From Macrocystis pyrifera (Eukaryota; Sar; Phaeophyceae; Laminariales; Laminariaceae): a stretch of DNA of 64,000 bases. Each line of letters begins with the position of its first letter. Within the stretch, counting starts at the first letter, position 1. Positions 1-12,400 of the stretch are shown in pieces. The position numbers and the translations under genes are program-made. The stretch lies in contig JASSKH010000001.1 of assembly GCA_031763025.1 (NCBI GenBank), positions 8,427,024-8,491,023 of the forward strand, given 5' to 3'. The notes beneath the pieces were generated by a model, which was not told where the DNA came from, did not search any database, and saw nothing but the letters and a program-made list of their open reading frames with translations.

Positions 1-729
1 AGCAAACGTTTGTCACACCTGCCACACATTTCGGGCTCTGACTACATACTGACTAGGCACAGCCCAATCGACGCAGCTAAAATAGCGAATGTCTTTTTTA
101 AAAAAAAAAAACGCGCAAAACATTTCGAGCTCTGCCTTTCCGGCAGCTGTTCTTCGGAACGTGGGTGCAGTTTTCGGGTGATTGACAGTCAAGCACGGAC
201 AATCGCTTCGTGCCTGGTCCACGACTACTCTCCCGACTCATGTCAACATATTCATAAAGGAAGCGAAACCAAAAACATGGAAGATAATTGCGCCGTCGAG
301 GCCAAAATATCTAAAAATAGCTTTCGAGGTTACTTCTCCGCCACCTTCCGCCAGTCAACACAGCAGTTGGTTGAAAAAGTCAACAACCCGCAGTTCCTGC
401 CGATAGCTGTAGTATGAGTAGTGCTCCCCTGTCTTCAACAATGGCTGGGGGCAAGGTCTTCAAGCTCGCCATTGCAAGTGGGTAGTATATATCTGGTACT
501 GGTGTATATACGTCAAGTCGATTGGCTCTAAGTCCTACCCTTCTACATCCAGGTAGACTAGTACGGCTGCAGGGCAAATCTGCAGGCTGTGCCTTGGCGA
601 ACGGGTGACAGAGATACCAGTAACTACCAGTGTATACCAATCCCGATGAAACCTAATTGTGATATCAGCGGCAGCAGGCGACCGCGGCAGTGACTCTACA
701 GGTGTGTTCATGATGACTGAGTGACTGAC
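1..729. other. Part of RRP5-like intron 5; no exon seen
   Basis: Both strands were read for the continuation of S1 domain 3 and none was found. The open frames here lack splice sites and family motifs. It is probably intron that runs off the left edge. Confidence 0.5.
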
Positions 730-885
730 CAGCATGCCGTTGGAAACGACGGTATCGACCATGGTGTCCACAAGCATGCCCGGCTTCAAAGAGCGAAGGT
801 CAAAAGCTGTCCCGGTGGCAACGGCGGAGGCCACGAGCGAAGCCTCCGCGGAGAGCGTCACCGTGCGGGCAGCCGCCTTGACCGT
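730..885 (-). CDS. RRP5: RRP5-like exon 5: end of S1 domain 2 and start of domain 3
   Basis: 52 codons. The acceptor follows a T13 tract (ttttgcttctgtctcggcag); the donor is GTCAGT. It encodes RTVTLSAEASLV and LKPGMLVDTMVDTVVSNGML, the entry to the third S1 domain. The next exon should begin with the hydrophobic continuation of this S1 domain; I did not find it in 1-729, so it should lie to the left of the window. Confidence 0.88.
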
Positions 886-3800
886 CTGCCGAGACAGAAG
901 CAAAAAAAAAAAAAACAGGACAACAATTATACCGACAGATGCAGAGAAGACGCAGGAGGGGGCGGTTGACGTCACCGTCCGCGTTGACAGTAGCGTTGTG
1001 TATACAGTAGAATCGAAAGTTTTTTTTGTATTTATGATGTCGGTATCGAATATACGGAGAGAAGGGGGCGATTGACTCCAGCGTTCTAGGGTGCATCACC
1101 AAAAAATCCTCCAGACGTTGACGACAACGTTGAATAAACATCACATCGAAGACCTCGACGCATCGAACATAAAGACGATCTCGTAGCGGACAATTTTAGG
1201 CCTCCATCCCCAAGAATCCCGGCGTTTTTATTGCTGGACATTGAACGAAAGCTTTCTTGTTCAAGTACTTGGCTCTGTATCAAATCGCTGAAATCGTACG
1301 AACAATATGTTCGCTTCTTCATCGGTATCGACCTCGATTCTCGTTCGATACCCCACGCCACAAGCAGTAAACGGCATACAGCACATAACGCTCCATTTGA
1401 GTGACCCTGTTGCTTTCCGGAAATAGAGGCCCTTAATGCACCTTCGCTCGCTACGAGATTATCAGGTAATACTGGTACCGGTCCCGATACCGGTCCCGAT
1501 ACCGGTCCCGATACCGGTCCCGATAAACTAGGGCAGACACGGTGCCAGTAATAGCTCTTGACTAGCCCTTTTTTTTCGCTGAGTCTCGTTGAATCATCTA
1601 TATACTTCGAAGTACCTATTCAAGACAGCTCAACTCGGAATTTCGTCTTGAAATCAGGGAATACTATCGGAATACTTACGAACAGATTGGGGAGGGAAAC
1701 ACTGCGTCGCTGCTCCGTGCTGAGGGCACAATCACTAGGATCGAACACATCATAGGTCGAGCTCGAAACAAAACCCAAACACAACATGCACGCCAAAACT
1801 TTACAACACGACTCTTGCAAACGCGCACGTGCACAACATGTGACATCATATGACATCATATGAACACGTGTTGTCGCTGTTTTGAGCTAACTCGTCCTGC
1901 CCTGCGAAGGTCGCCTCTCAAGGAGGCCAGTTTATTGGGGGAACGGTACATGCACCGCAGCCCACATCCTCAAAACATAACTCGGAACTGCCGTGATACG
2001 AGGTACCTGGCGCTAACCTTACACCAGGTACAACAATTGATACACTACCAAGGTACTCGATGTTGATGATTTAAAAACAAGAAAAAAAAGCGGGTTTCTT
2101 GCCTGGATGACAGCCTCCACCGGCTGACCAACTTCAAGTCTAGCCTCTGGCGCGTTCGCCTTGGGCAAAAAGGCCGTAACGCCTTCGAGCCCTAAAGTGA
2201 CGACGTATCCGTGGTCTTCGGAGGATACCACCGAGCCGTAGACCCCGCAACCTTTGGTGAGGTGCGAGAGAGACAGTCCCTTGTTCAGGACGGACGCGCG
2301 GAGGGAGAGCTCGATGTGGCGCCCTCCCACTTCCTTCGCCAGGTTCGTGATGGCGCAGCGGACAACCTACAAGCGGGAGGGGTGGGGGGGGGGGGAGAGA
2401 AGACGGTCGGCGATTACGCCACCGGTTGCTGTTGCTTGTGTTGTTGATGTGCAAGTTCAAGGTGACGTTGCTGTTGTCTCCGGCTTGTGGTTTCCGTTTT
2501 TATTCTGTGGTGTATCGCAGCATTATGGCGCTCAGAACTATAACACGTAGGACAAAAAAAAAAAAAAAAAAAGGGACCACGAACGCAGAACGAACGAGCA
2601 ACTTTTTGGGACTTATTTCCTAGAGGAAAATTGACGACAACAGCAACGGCCACTGCCTGCTTGATTTGGGAATGCCACAATGGTTGGTGTCCCAGTTACA
2701 ATGGATGAATGCAAGCAGCCGAACGGCACCGGCGCAACGTTATGATGGTAACCACGGTACTGCTCGGGGCTCACGCTGCTGGTAGACGGTTCAATGGTTG
2801 ATACCATCCAAGTCATTCATTTTTTTGTCGTAAATACATGAAGAACCTCAAGTTACCTACCGCCTACCAAAAATAAAAGCGTCATCTCATCTCAAGACCC
2901 CGGTAAGCGTAAGAAAGGATATCTCAGCGATCTTGGTGGTATGTGTCGTCATCCAACGGTCGAGAGTAGCAAATAAGTATTGCATCATAGATATCCCTTG
3001 ACGTTTGCATACAACACAAATACTATACCTACTACTCACATACAGCATGTATGTGAGTAAACCTGCTCCTAAAACCAAAGCTGGAATACTAAACATGACA
3101 ACTAAGCAAGAATGTTTTAACATAAAAAGCGTTCTCGTTAAATACACAATGACCAATATCAGTACCTGGTATACATTAAAACACGTGATATTATACAGGC
3201 CATCGTTCTCAACACTTGTGCAACAGCAGCGAGAAAAAAAAAAGGTTATCAGGGTATATACGTGCAGTAGTGTATACGTGGTAAGCGACGTACAAGCCTC
3301 CTCCGGAACATAGGCGTGTGTGGATATCTCAGCGATCTTGGTGGTAAGTGTCGTCATCCCGACGGTCGAGAGTAGCAAATATGTTTTGCATCATAGATAT
3401 CTCCATGTATTGACAACAAGGTAAATGTTGCTTTTCGACTATAAACGCGAGCACAGAAGGTATTGATGGTACAGCAGCAATGTAAAGAAAGTGAACCATT
3501 TAAGAGTAGTTCGAACAGTCGAACCGACATGGTTTTCCTGCGCACGAACCTCCCAGGCAACAGAGACAGTGTGTGGATATCTCAGCGATCTTGGTGGTAA
3601 GTGTCGTCATCCCGAAGGTCGAGAGTAGCAAATACATGTTGCATCATAGATATCCCTATTGGCACGTGCTGCTGTCTATCTTCAAATTTTACCACGTAAA
3701 AATAGTCCAGAGGTTATAGAAATATACACACATTGCAAGACAAACATTTAGTTTAATCAGTCGGAGCGAAAAGGTTACCCCCGGAATCAAAAGGTGCGTG

Positions 3801-6800
3801 GATATCTCAGCGATCTTGGTGGTGAGTGTCGTCATCCCGAAGGTCGAGAGTAGCAAATACGTAAGCATTGCATCATAGATATCCCTATTGACACGTTCTG
3901 CTAGTTTTCTAGAGTAAACTTGATAGCAGTACTCGCAGTCCAGAATAATCCACGACATCCTTGGTAATATTTACCTATACAAACACAGTGAAAGACACAA
4001 GGGTCGCTACCACGTGCTGCTGTAATCATTTTTCAACGGATTGTGCGAAAACTGCAAGTTCATCAAAACCATGCATGGTATATACCGTACCACACACAAT
4101 GACAAGCATTTTGGTCTTCAACACGAACCGTCGAAATAACAACGTAAAAATATTCAACCGTCGAGCATTACAATCTACGCAAGCTATTTAGACCCCAACC
4201 TAGCGGCATCAGACGTTGGACGTTGTGCATGCCCTCTAGTCTGCACCACACACAACCCAGGAATCATGTGCTAGAACGGTACATCAGAGGAGCATGCATG
4301 CACGCATGGCAGCACGAGCTAGATCATGCATATCAACTGGAAATCGCAAGATGATGGTGTGCATCAAGCGGGAATCGACGATTAGTCCCACGTGATTGAG
4401 GGTGTCAAGTTAACGGCAGTTACACGGGTGTGTCAGCGACCTTGGTCGTAAGTGTCGTCATCTGCAAGGTGGAGAGTACCAAACACATACCAGGCATGTA
4501 CTGGCATGGCATGGCATGGCATGGTATGGTATGGTATGGCGTTATGCATGTCCGCATCGACACGAAGTGCTGTTATTGTGTGTTCGTAAGTAATTGTAGT
4601 GATCCCGATGGTCGAAAGAAGCAACTACATTTTGCATCATAGATAGATACCGCCATCGTATATATAGTTGTGGTGCAGCAGTTGCTCTTCGTTCGTACAG
4701 CGAAATGTTGGAACATATTTCTTCACTCATGTTTTCATTATTACCAACTGCACCTTGCCTGCCATCACCTTGTCCGCCATCACCGTGCACCATAATATCA
4801 TAATATCTCACCTGCTGGGTCATGCTCGTCGCGCAAGCAGGAAACCCCACGCCAACAACCTTTTAGCTACTGCTGTAGCTGCAATATATGAGCAGCAGGA
4901 TATCGACCTCTTACTTGGGTTCAACAGACAGTGGACGAAACTAAAGCCTACGATTTGAACACCGAGGAAAACGAAAGCGAGACAAAAATACGATAGCACG
5001 AGGTCTAATGTCCACGGCCACCATATGATACTGTTAATACTTCATACTAAGAACGAATCTTAGTCCTTACTTTATAAGACCAACTATCATGGAAATTTTT
5101 GAAGGGGTCTCAGAACTGGCTTTTTTTTTTGCCGAAAACCCGTGATTTACTCGACGGGACTGTCAAAACACCGGTAGACTCCTCAGGATGCTCCCCTTAG
5201 TTTTCCGAGAGCTTTCTTTAGCACTTTTCCGTTTCTCCAGAGTCGTAGTTGGACTGTTTGCCCATATTTCCAGTTTTGAGGACATCGTCATTTTTCATCA
5301 AAAATCCCCGAAGATCCACTACTTCTGGCCCCAGTTCTGACCAACAGCTTGATTTATGACCCCCCAGAGAAAAGTGATTGGCTGCTCCAAAATTCAACTT
5401 AGGACTTTGCAGAACAGGAAATAGTTCCTGAAAGCTCGCAAAAAAAACTAATGGGAGCATGTTGAGGAGTCTATCGGTGTTTTTGGCTTTCCCGCCGAGA
5501 AAAACGCGTATATTCGGCCTAAAAACCCAGTTCTGAGAGCTCCGAAAGAATTTCCCACAATAGTCTATTAATAGACACTATTGAAACTCTACACGGCGTA
5601 CCCGGTGGCTTGGTAGGTGGTCCGCGAGCCTATCAAGATCAACTTCGTGAGATCGAGTCTCACCGAGTGCATGCTCGTAGGGACTTTTTCTTGCATAAAA
5701 TTGATTAGCGGAAAGCGCAAGAGCGTGAGTTAGCTGTACATTCGATGAAAGTCGACGAGCAGTGGGAATGCTGAACCCTATGCGCGACAAAAATAAAGGC
5801 ACGTACCGGGGGGGAGAAGGACGACACCTGTGACCACGGCTTGTCCAGAAGATCGTCGAGGGTAAAACCTCCTACGAGTGGGCTGGAAAGTAAAAGTGAT
5901 GAAAAAAAAAAAAAAAAAAAAAAAAAAATAGCCTAGAAGGGATGCTGACCGGACACCAAAAATGACGACACTTTTAGGTCAAGCGCATACACCACGTTGA
6001 GTACAGGACCGTTGAGAAAAGAGATAACAAGATGCACGACACAAAAACAAGATTTTCGAAAAGCGTGCGGTCACCTGGCCTTCTGTGAAGAAGTCCTTGA
6101 GAGGTTTGTCGTCAGCAGAGGCGTCGTCGAAGTACCTTCCCCTGCCCCCGCTACCTCTGTTCGCCTGCTTGTGAGCACCGCTGGCGGCCGCCTTCAAGTA
6201 GAAGTAGTCGCTGACCTCTTTGCGGCGAACCACCCCTGTTAGGCTGCTGGGGAGAGAGACCACCATGTCGTGCTCGTTGATCTGGCAACGACGGGTAAAA
6301 ATATATAGGTAGCAGCGTAAGGGTACTACAGCAGTAGTCGGCTATTCGGATTTCCTATGTTTACAAAAGGATAAGATGGAGACCGAGTCACGCGTGCACG
6401 ATATCATCTTCTCATCACATCGCATCGTGTACTACAGTATAAGCATGATATAAGACTTTCGACAGCCGGTGATGCACGCCGATCGAGCCTGCTTCCAACA
6501 CAACACAAGCTCACTTTCGTGTGAACGAGCCGATTTTACGTACATATTTGGAGTCGATTTTAATATTTTTGAGCCGAAAAGGCCGAGTAAATGTTTTTTT
6601 TTTTCGTTTTCGAGCCGACAAAACCGAGAAAAAAGTGTCTTCGAGTCTACAACACGTAATCTGGAGACAGCAGTGGGAAGCGCGTCGTGACACATATTAA
6701 TTAGACCAACAAAGGATGCGAGCATGTCCAGAGTCGACGGATGTCTGGCGCCATGGTATACATCATGTACACATTTACCCTAGCTGCCTAGACAAGTCGT

Positions 6801-9381
6801 TTGATGACTATTCTCCTGAAATCGAGCGCAGGGAAACAAGCAAGAGAGAGAATGCAGAATCGCAAATGTATTATCTTGATATTCTGGTCTGTTTCAGACA
6901 ACGTGTTTGACACGGCCGTGTGTCGTTATGACCACTTCCACAGCAGCAGTGAGCACCATCGTATTACTACTTGCAACTATAAACATGAACATGGATGGAC
7001 ATAAACAAAACCAAAGCACAACAGCGGTCGCGAGCACGCCGAAACACCACAAGCGCACCGCACCATGGTCGTCATCTCTGAGGAGAAGACCCTTTACATG
7101 CGGTGCGATTTTCCTTGGCGAATGCTGGCTAAAACAAACTGCCTACTAGGTGTGTACGTACACCGCTGGCTGTACAAGTTGGGCCGACACTTTCGATTTT
7201 GAAGATGCGTGTGTGATTCCTCACTATATTTGTTCCAGCATTTCATTGATATACGGTGTTGTGATTGGCGATGGGCTTCTCTATGGCACCTACTTTCCAA
7301 ACTTCAAGGTTAGATTTTTGTTAGACATTTTGCTCCAAATTATAGCCGGCATTAAACAAAAAAGCCGGACTTGTACGTAGAGCGAATTTATTTTGCCGTC
7401 ACAACTCCCACACCAAACCGATCCCGCACTCTCTCTAGTAGTGATGGGACGACAGCGCTGTATTGTTAATTCTCGGTATTGAACTTGCTGACCGTTACTT
7501 GTAGTATCACCCTATTTTCGCCGCCACTGAAAAATGAGTCGAAACTGTTGACTTTTCGTAACTGTTGACTTGAACGGGTGACCCAGTATGACGATAGACT
7601 TCATTGTCCTCCGCAATCAAGTAATACGGACTTGGGCATTATCGTACCCGCCGGAAACAACATCCATCTAAGGTCACTGCTGTGAGCCTGTATTTGCACC
7701 ATACTACTATTATTAATACTGGCTGAATCAAACCACAGGTGTACAGTACCGCAGCACTGCTCTACCTGGTATTCTTCGCACCAGGTATACCGCTATGGAA
7801 ATCCGAGCTTACCTTGAAGATGATTCCCAGTGCCAGAGTGCCCTTGGTGAGCTTTTTGAAGGAGACTCTGGCCAGCCGAGGGGCTCTCCCCGAGTGCTCA
7901 ACCAGCAAAGCTGAACCCACGTCGCTTACCGCCGATCCTGACTGCAGCGACACAAACAACAAACGTTCGTTAGAGAAGCGAAGGGGCACAAGAGAAGCAT
8001 AGATGCACTGCTGTCTGTCACTGCACAAATCAGAGAAGCATACTACGAGACAGTAAACAAATCGCCTCTTTAGGGCTGTACTCCCATTGGTTGGACTGTA
8101 AGTTACTGTAGATTCAGATATACTCTATAAATAGCTGCATATACAGCAGGGCAGTAGCAAAAGCATGAAAGGTTTAACCAGGACATGACCATGAGCACAG
8201 CCGTCCGCGTAAGTTCTCTCCCTCCTACTTGCTTGCTTGTGTTTGCTGTTGCTTGTGTTTGCTGTTGCTGTACGAGATACTGCTGCTGTACACGCAAATA
8301 CAATTTTGATTTTCGTACGCGTACCATATTAATAGTTCAAATACCGGTACCACATTAACCATTAACTATTGTAACTATATCAAGTATATTAACTATATTA
8401 TAAGTATATTAACTACTACTACTACTACTACTTGTAGTTGTCACATGGTACGATGACTCATCAAAAAGCCCGTTGAGGTTCTATCTTTAGACCTCCTTAT
8501 CCCCACTGCTGTGGTACGAGCTACTAGTATACCATACTCGTGCCTCATTTCACCAACAAATAATGGCACGAGGTATTCACATTCCTCCACGAGCAGCTGT
8601 GGGCAATCCGATATACGAAAGCGGCAAAACTTGTACGCCAACCTTTTACGTACGAAAATGCACGCAGCTATATGCGTACTCGTACACTATCAACAGCAGT
8701 ACAGCAGTAAAGTATTTCTGTTGGACGGTTACCGCTGTCTGAAAACAAAAGGATTCAAAGTAGCAGTGGTTCGTATTCAAGTATTTATAATAGTATTAGA
8801 GTGTTTGCGATTTTTTTTTTTTTCAACTTTTACTTCTCCAAAAAATCTCCCGAGGTAACTTTTGGAGGAAATTTTTTGAAAAAAAGGCAAAAAACGTACT
8901 TCAGCGAAGACAGGATTTGATCAAAAGTTGCGGTAACTTTTGGCTCTCTGTTTCATTGGCCTACACGCACCGAGCATTATCCCGACGCAGAACGCAACTC
9001 AAATCTCGAAGGATCAAAACACCGAGCATCTTCCATGCCACCATGCTGCTTGCCGTACGCATCACGACAACCGCTGGGAGCACAGAGGCTCGAGAGGTGT
9101 AGCTTGGGTATAGCGCGCACGAGCGGCGTTGGATTGTGCCAGCGGGCCGCCGCCGCTGCTACGGCGGTGCACGCTTTCGCCCGCTTGGTGACGACGTGGA
9201 GGATGCGTCGTCCCAAAAAAAGGATTCGTACTCACACATACTCGTACTCGTACAGAGCGCGACAGCATGGCAGCTTGTGTATCATTTCGATTTCACCATA
9301 CCGCGGCTGCAGCAACAGCAGCAGCGGCGGCGGAGCGGAGCGCGCCGGCGCTGTGGCGTGGGTAGGCCGAGCGCAGCAGCG

Positions 9382-9414
<33 letters not shown>

Positions 9415-12400
9415 CAAAAACGGAAACTGGTTGGTGCTGGTGCTGGTCCTGGAGCTGACGCTGTTTATTTTTTTTGCTCAAGCTGCCCCTAGCTGCCGCT
9501 TGCTGTGCTGCTGCTTGTAGTCGTGGAATGGCAGTGGTGGCTTCGCGGTCAACTCTGCCGCCGAAACGTTGCTAGGCTGCCTGCCGTTGCTACTCGCACG
9601 CTGTTTTTTTTTCCGTTCTTCTTTTGTTTGTTTGCCGCGTTGCCTCACCTCCCCACTTCCCTTCATATTTTCGGAGGCGTCGCCTGCAGGATTTGATTTA
9701 CCTCACTCGCAAACACATCAGGAAGGGAAGGAAATTCACTTTTTTTTAGCCGAAGTAAAAGTTTTTTTTTTTTTACCTCTATTGCAAACAGGGTCGTTTC
9801 TAAGGCAAATCTTGTGCAGTCGGAAACTAGGATTGAAAAAACCGGTTTCTGATCGTTTTTTTTTTCGACTGGATTGGGAATAGCTACCCTTCTTATCGTC
9901 CGTCGGATCGAATATACAGTTTTTGTGTTTTTTTTTTCTGGAGACGGTTCATGTACGAGTAAAAGTGAGTGACCTTCAGCTCCAAGAAAAAAGGGTAGGG
10001 CAGGCGGAAGTCGGTTCGAAACTGCTTTGCCGAGGTGCTCGTGGGGTCTTCATCTTCCAGCAGCCGCGCCCAACCACGCATACATACTGATATCTCCCTT
10101 CTTCCTCGAGCAGCGTGTGAGCCTCACACGCGGGGCGTTCTCCATCATTTCGTCCTCGAGGCCATCGCGGCGCTGGATTTCTTCGAGAGTCGCCAAAGCT
10201 ACTCGTACAGCCAGCGCAGCAGTTGGCAAAAGGTCATCGATATCGCGCATTGCGGCCATCGGGTGCTGTCACGTGCTGCTGACGGGCGTAGATATGGATG
10301 TATCACGCTGACTGGCGCCGAGCATAGCGCAAGTGACAGCAGCCAAGCCAGCGTCGCCGATGTTGTGGTGTGGGGGGGTCGTGTGGTATGTCTTGGTGTT
10401 GCTGTGCGGGTGTGTGATACTCATACGAGTATGCGGCGGCACTTTCTAACATTTCCGATGCATGAATCCAACTGGCGATCGAAAATCTCACTTTTTTTCG
10501 ACTGTCTGGTTCAGTAGGAAATCTTAATCGAAAAATCCTGCATTGAATAGGCGCTTTTTCAACTGCATACCATTTTTTGTCTCGGAAACCGGCATTTTTA
10601 ATCCATGTTTCCGACTGCATAAGAAGTGGCCTGACGACACATATTAAGCAAAAAATTGCAAAAAACTTGCTAAAATAGTAATTTCGGCAAATTTCGACTT
10701 GCCGAAAGAGCAAAAAACCTGCCAAACGTTGGGAGGAAACGTTCCCTAGCGGTTCGTTGGCAAACCTATGGAAAGAGGAAATCGGCGTTTCATTTTTTGC
10801 CGTTTCAGCTCAAAAACGCCAGGCTGTATAAACCGAAACACGCCGGCGTTAGCCCAGCACGAACCTCTGCAATACAGAGGGACATCGAGGGTTAGCGTGT
10901 GGTTGGTGCTGACAGTACTAACTTGTGGTACGGACAGCACCGCTGGTTGACCGGATACACGACGAGGGCGACGCAGCCCCTTGCAGCGTGGGTGTGGCAC
11001 AGTTGGTGGTGCTCAAGTGCTCAGGTCAACCCCAACTAAACAGCCGTCCCAGCGCCCCCCCCCAAAACAACCGACACGCGCCTATGCTCGGGACTGGAAG
11101 ACCTGTCGACTTCTGGGGCCTACGAGTACGAAATTAGTTAGTTGTGCATGCCCTCCCCTCTAGGCCACCTATTCCTCGATAGGGAGGGGTGGACAGACCT
11201 TGATAGTAGATCTTTATGGGGTTTTTGTGTTGAACGCTTGAAGCCGACCCTCCGACCCGAACCTTAACCCTAACCCTAACCCTAACCCTACTGCCAGTGG
11301 TCAGTGCTGGGATGCTGGGCTTGTCAAGGACTCTAAGTTGCCTCGGCCGGCGTGGATGCTGAACTTGGGAAGACTCTATTACGGGGGTCCATAGTTAATA
11401 GGACCTATGGCATACATAAAAACCTATATATTTACGTTTTTTTTACTAACAAAATTTGGTCCCATTAACTATGGACCCCCGTAATAGGTTGACTCGGGAT
11501 GCTGTGGCTGGGAAAGACTCGAAAGTTGATAAAGCCGCGTAAAGCATACCCCTAGCCAATCAGAGTGCCTAATTAGCTACCCCAGGAAGATCTACTATCA
11601 AGGTTTGTCCACTACTGTCGATAGGAGATAGGAGATGTCGCCCACAACGGTTGTCTGCTGCACGGGGTTTGATTAAAATCTGAGGGCGTATCTTTGCCAA
11701 CATCGTTTCCAGTCAGAGTCCAGCGACCACTGTCACTGGGAATATCAGGTTTTTGTGCTGTTTTGATGTCTTGCTGTTTGGCGAAAAAAAATTGCGAAGT
11801 TGTTTTTCCCAAAACTTGTTATTAATAGTAACTTACAACATGTACGTGATGCCATGAAATAAAAAAAGGAAAAAAAGGTGCTACGTGCGAGTACTTCATC
11901 AGGTATAGTGGTACGGACGTACAGCTCCTACACTATTATCAAGTGATTATCATGACCTTAAGAACAAAAATTAGATGCTACGTACCCCTGTAAGGCAAGC
12001 ATGATACTGATACTGATACTTGCTATAACCCTTTTAGAACTGCAGTCCTGTTTTAGGGACAAACCACTCGAATTCCAACTTCACCCATTTAGAACCGCAG
12101 TCCCGTTTTGGGGACAAACCAGTCAAATTCCAAGTAATTTGTCTTCAAAACGGGACTGCGGTTCTAAAAGGGTTGATAGTCTAAAAAAAACGGGACTGCA
12201 GTACTACAAGCCCTGAAAAGGTAAAAAACTACTTACGGGCCTCAAGGTGTGTGTGGCAGTGTGGCAGTGTGGCAGTGTGGCAGTGTGTCTCAATAGTAGT
12301 GGTCATGAAGGGGTGATTATTAATAGTAGAAAACGTGATGCTGCTACTATACTATTAATAGGTCATATCTTGGCGATACCAGCAGCATATACCCTGGCAG

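Larger units (their letters stand above)
11189..11612. mobile_element. TIR element with internal telomeric repeat and a nested MITE
   Basis: Ends are GTGGACAGACCTTGATAGTAGATCTT and its near-perfect inverse (about 26 bp, one clear mismatch). The interior holds four TAACCC units (11265-11290) and a nested MITE (11377-11486). No transposase frame is present. A TCGATAGG word occurs just outside both ends, but I could not settle a target-site duplication. Confidence 0.75.

Noticed and set aside
2918..4646. Repeats with unique spacers that look superficially like a CRISPR array
   Set aside because: Units are about 80 bp, spacers vary from 145 to 325 bp, the context is a eukaryotic intron, and there are no cas genes.
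9035..9520. 161-codon ORF with poly-Gln, and overlapping poly-Ala and poly-Cys frames
   Set aside because: All derive from the CAG-rich repeat in an intron; no consistent frame.
11265..11290. Chromosome end or telomere
   Set aside because: Only four units, inside a TIR element, with genes on both sides.
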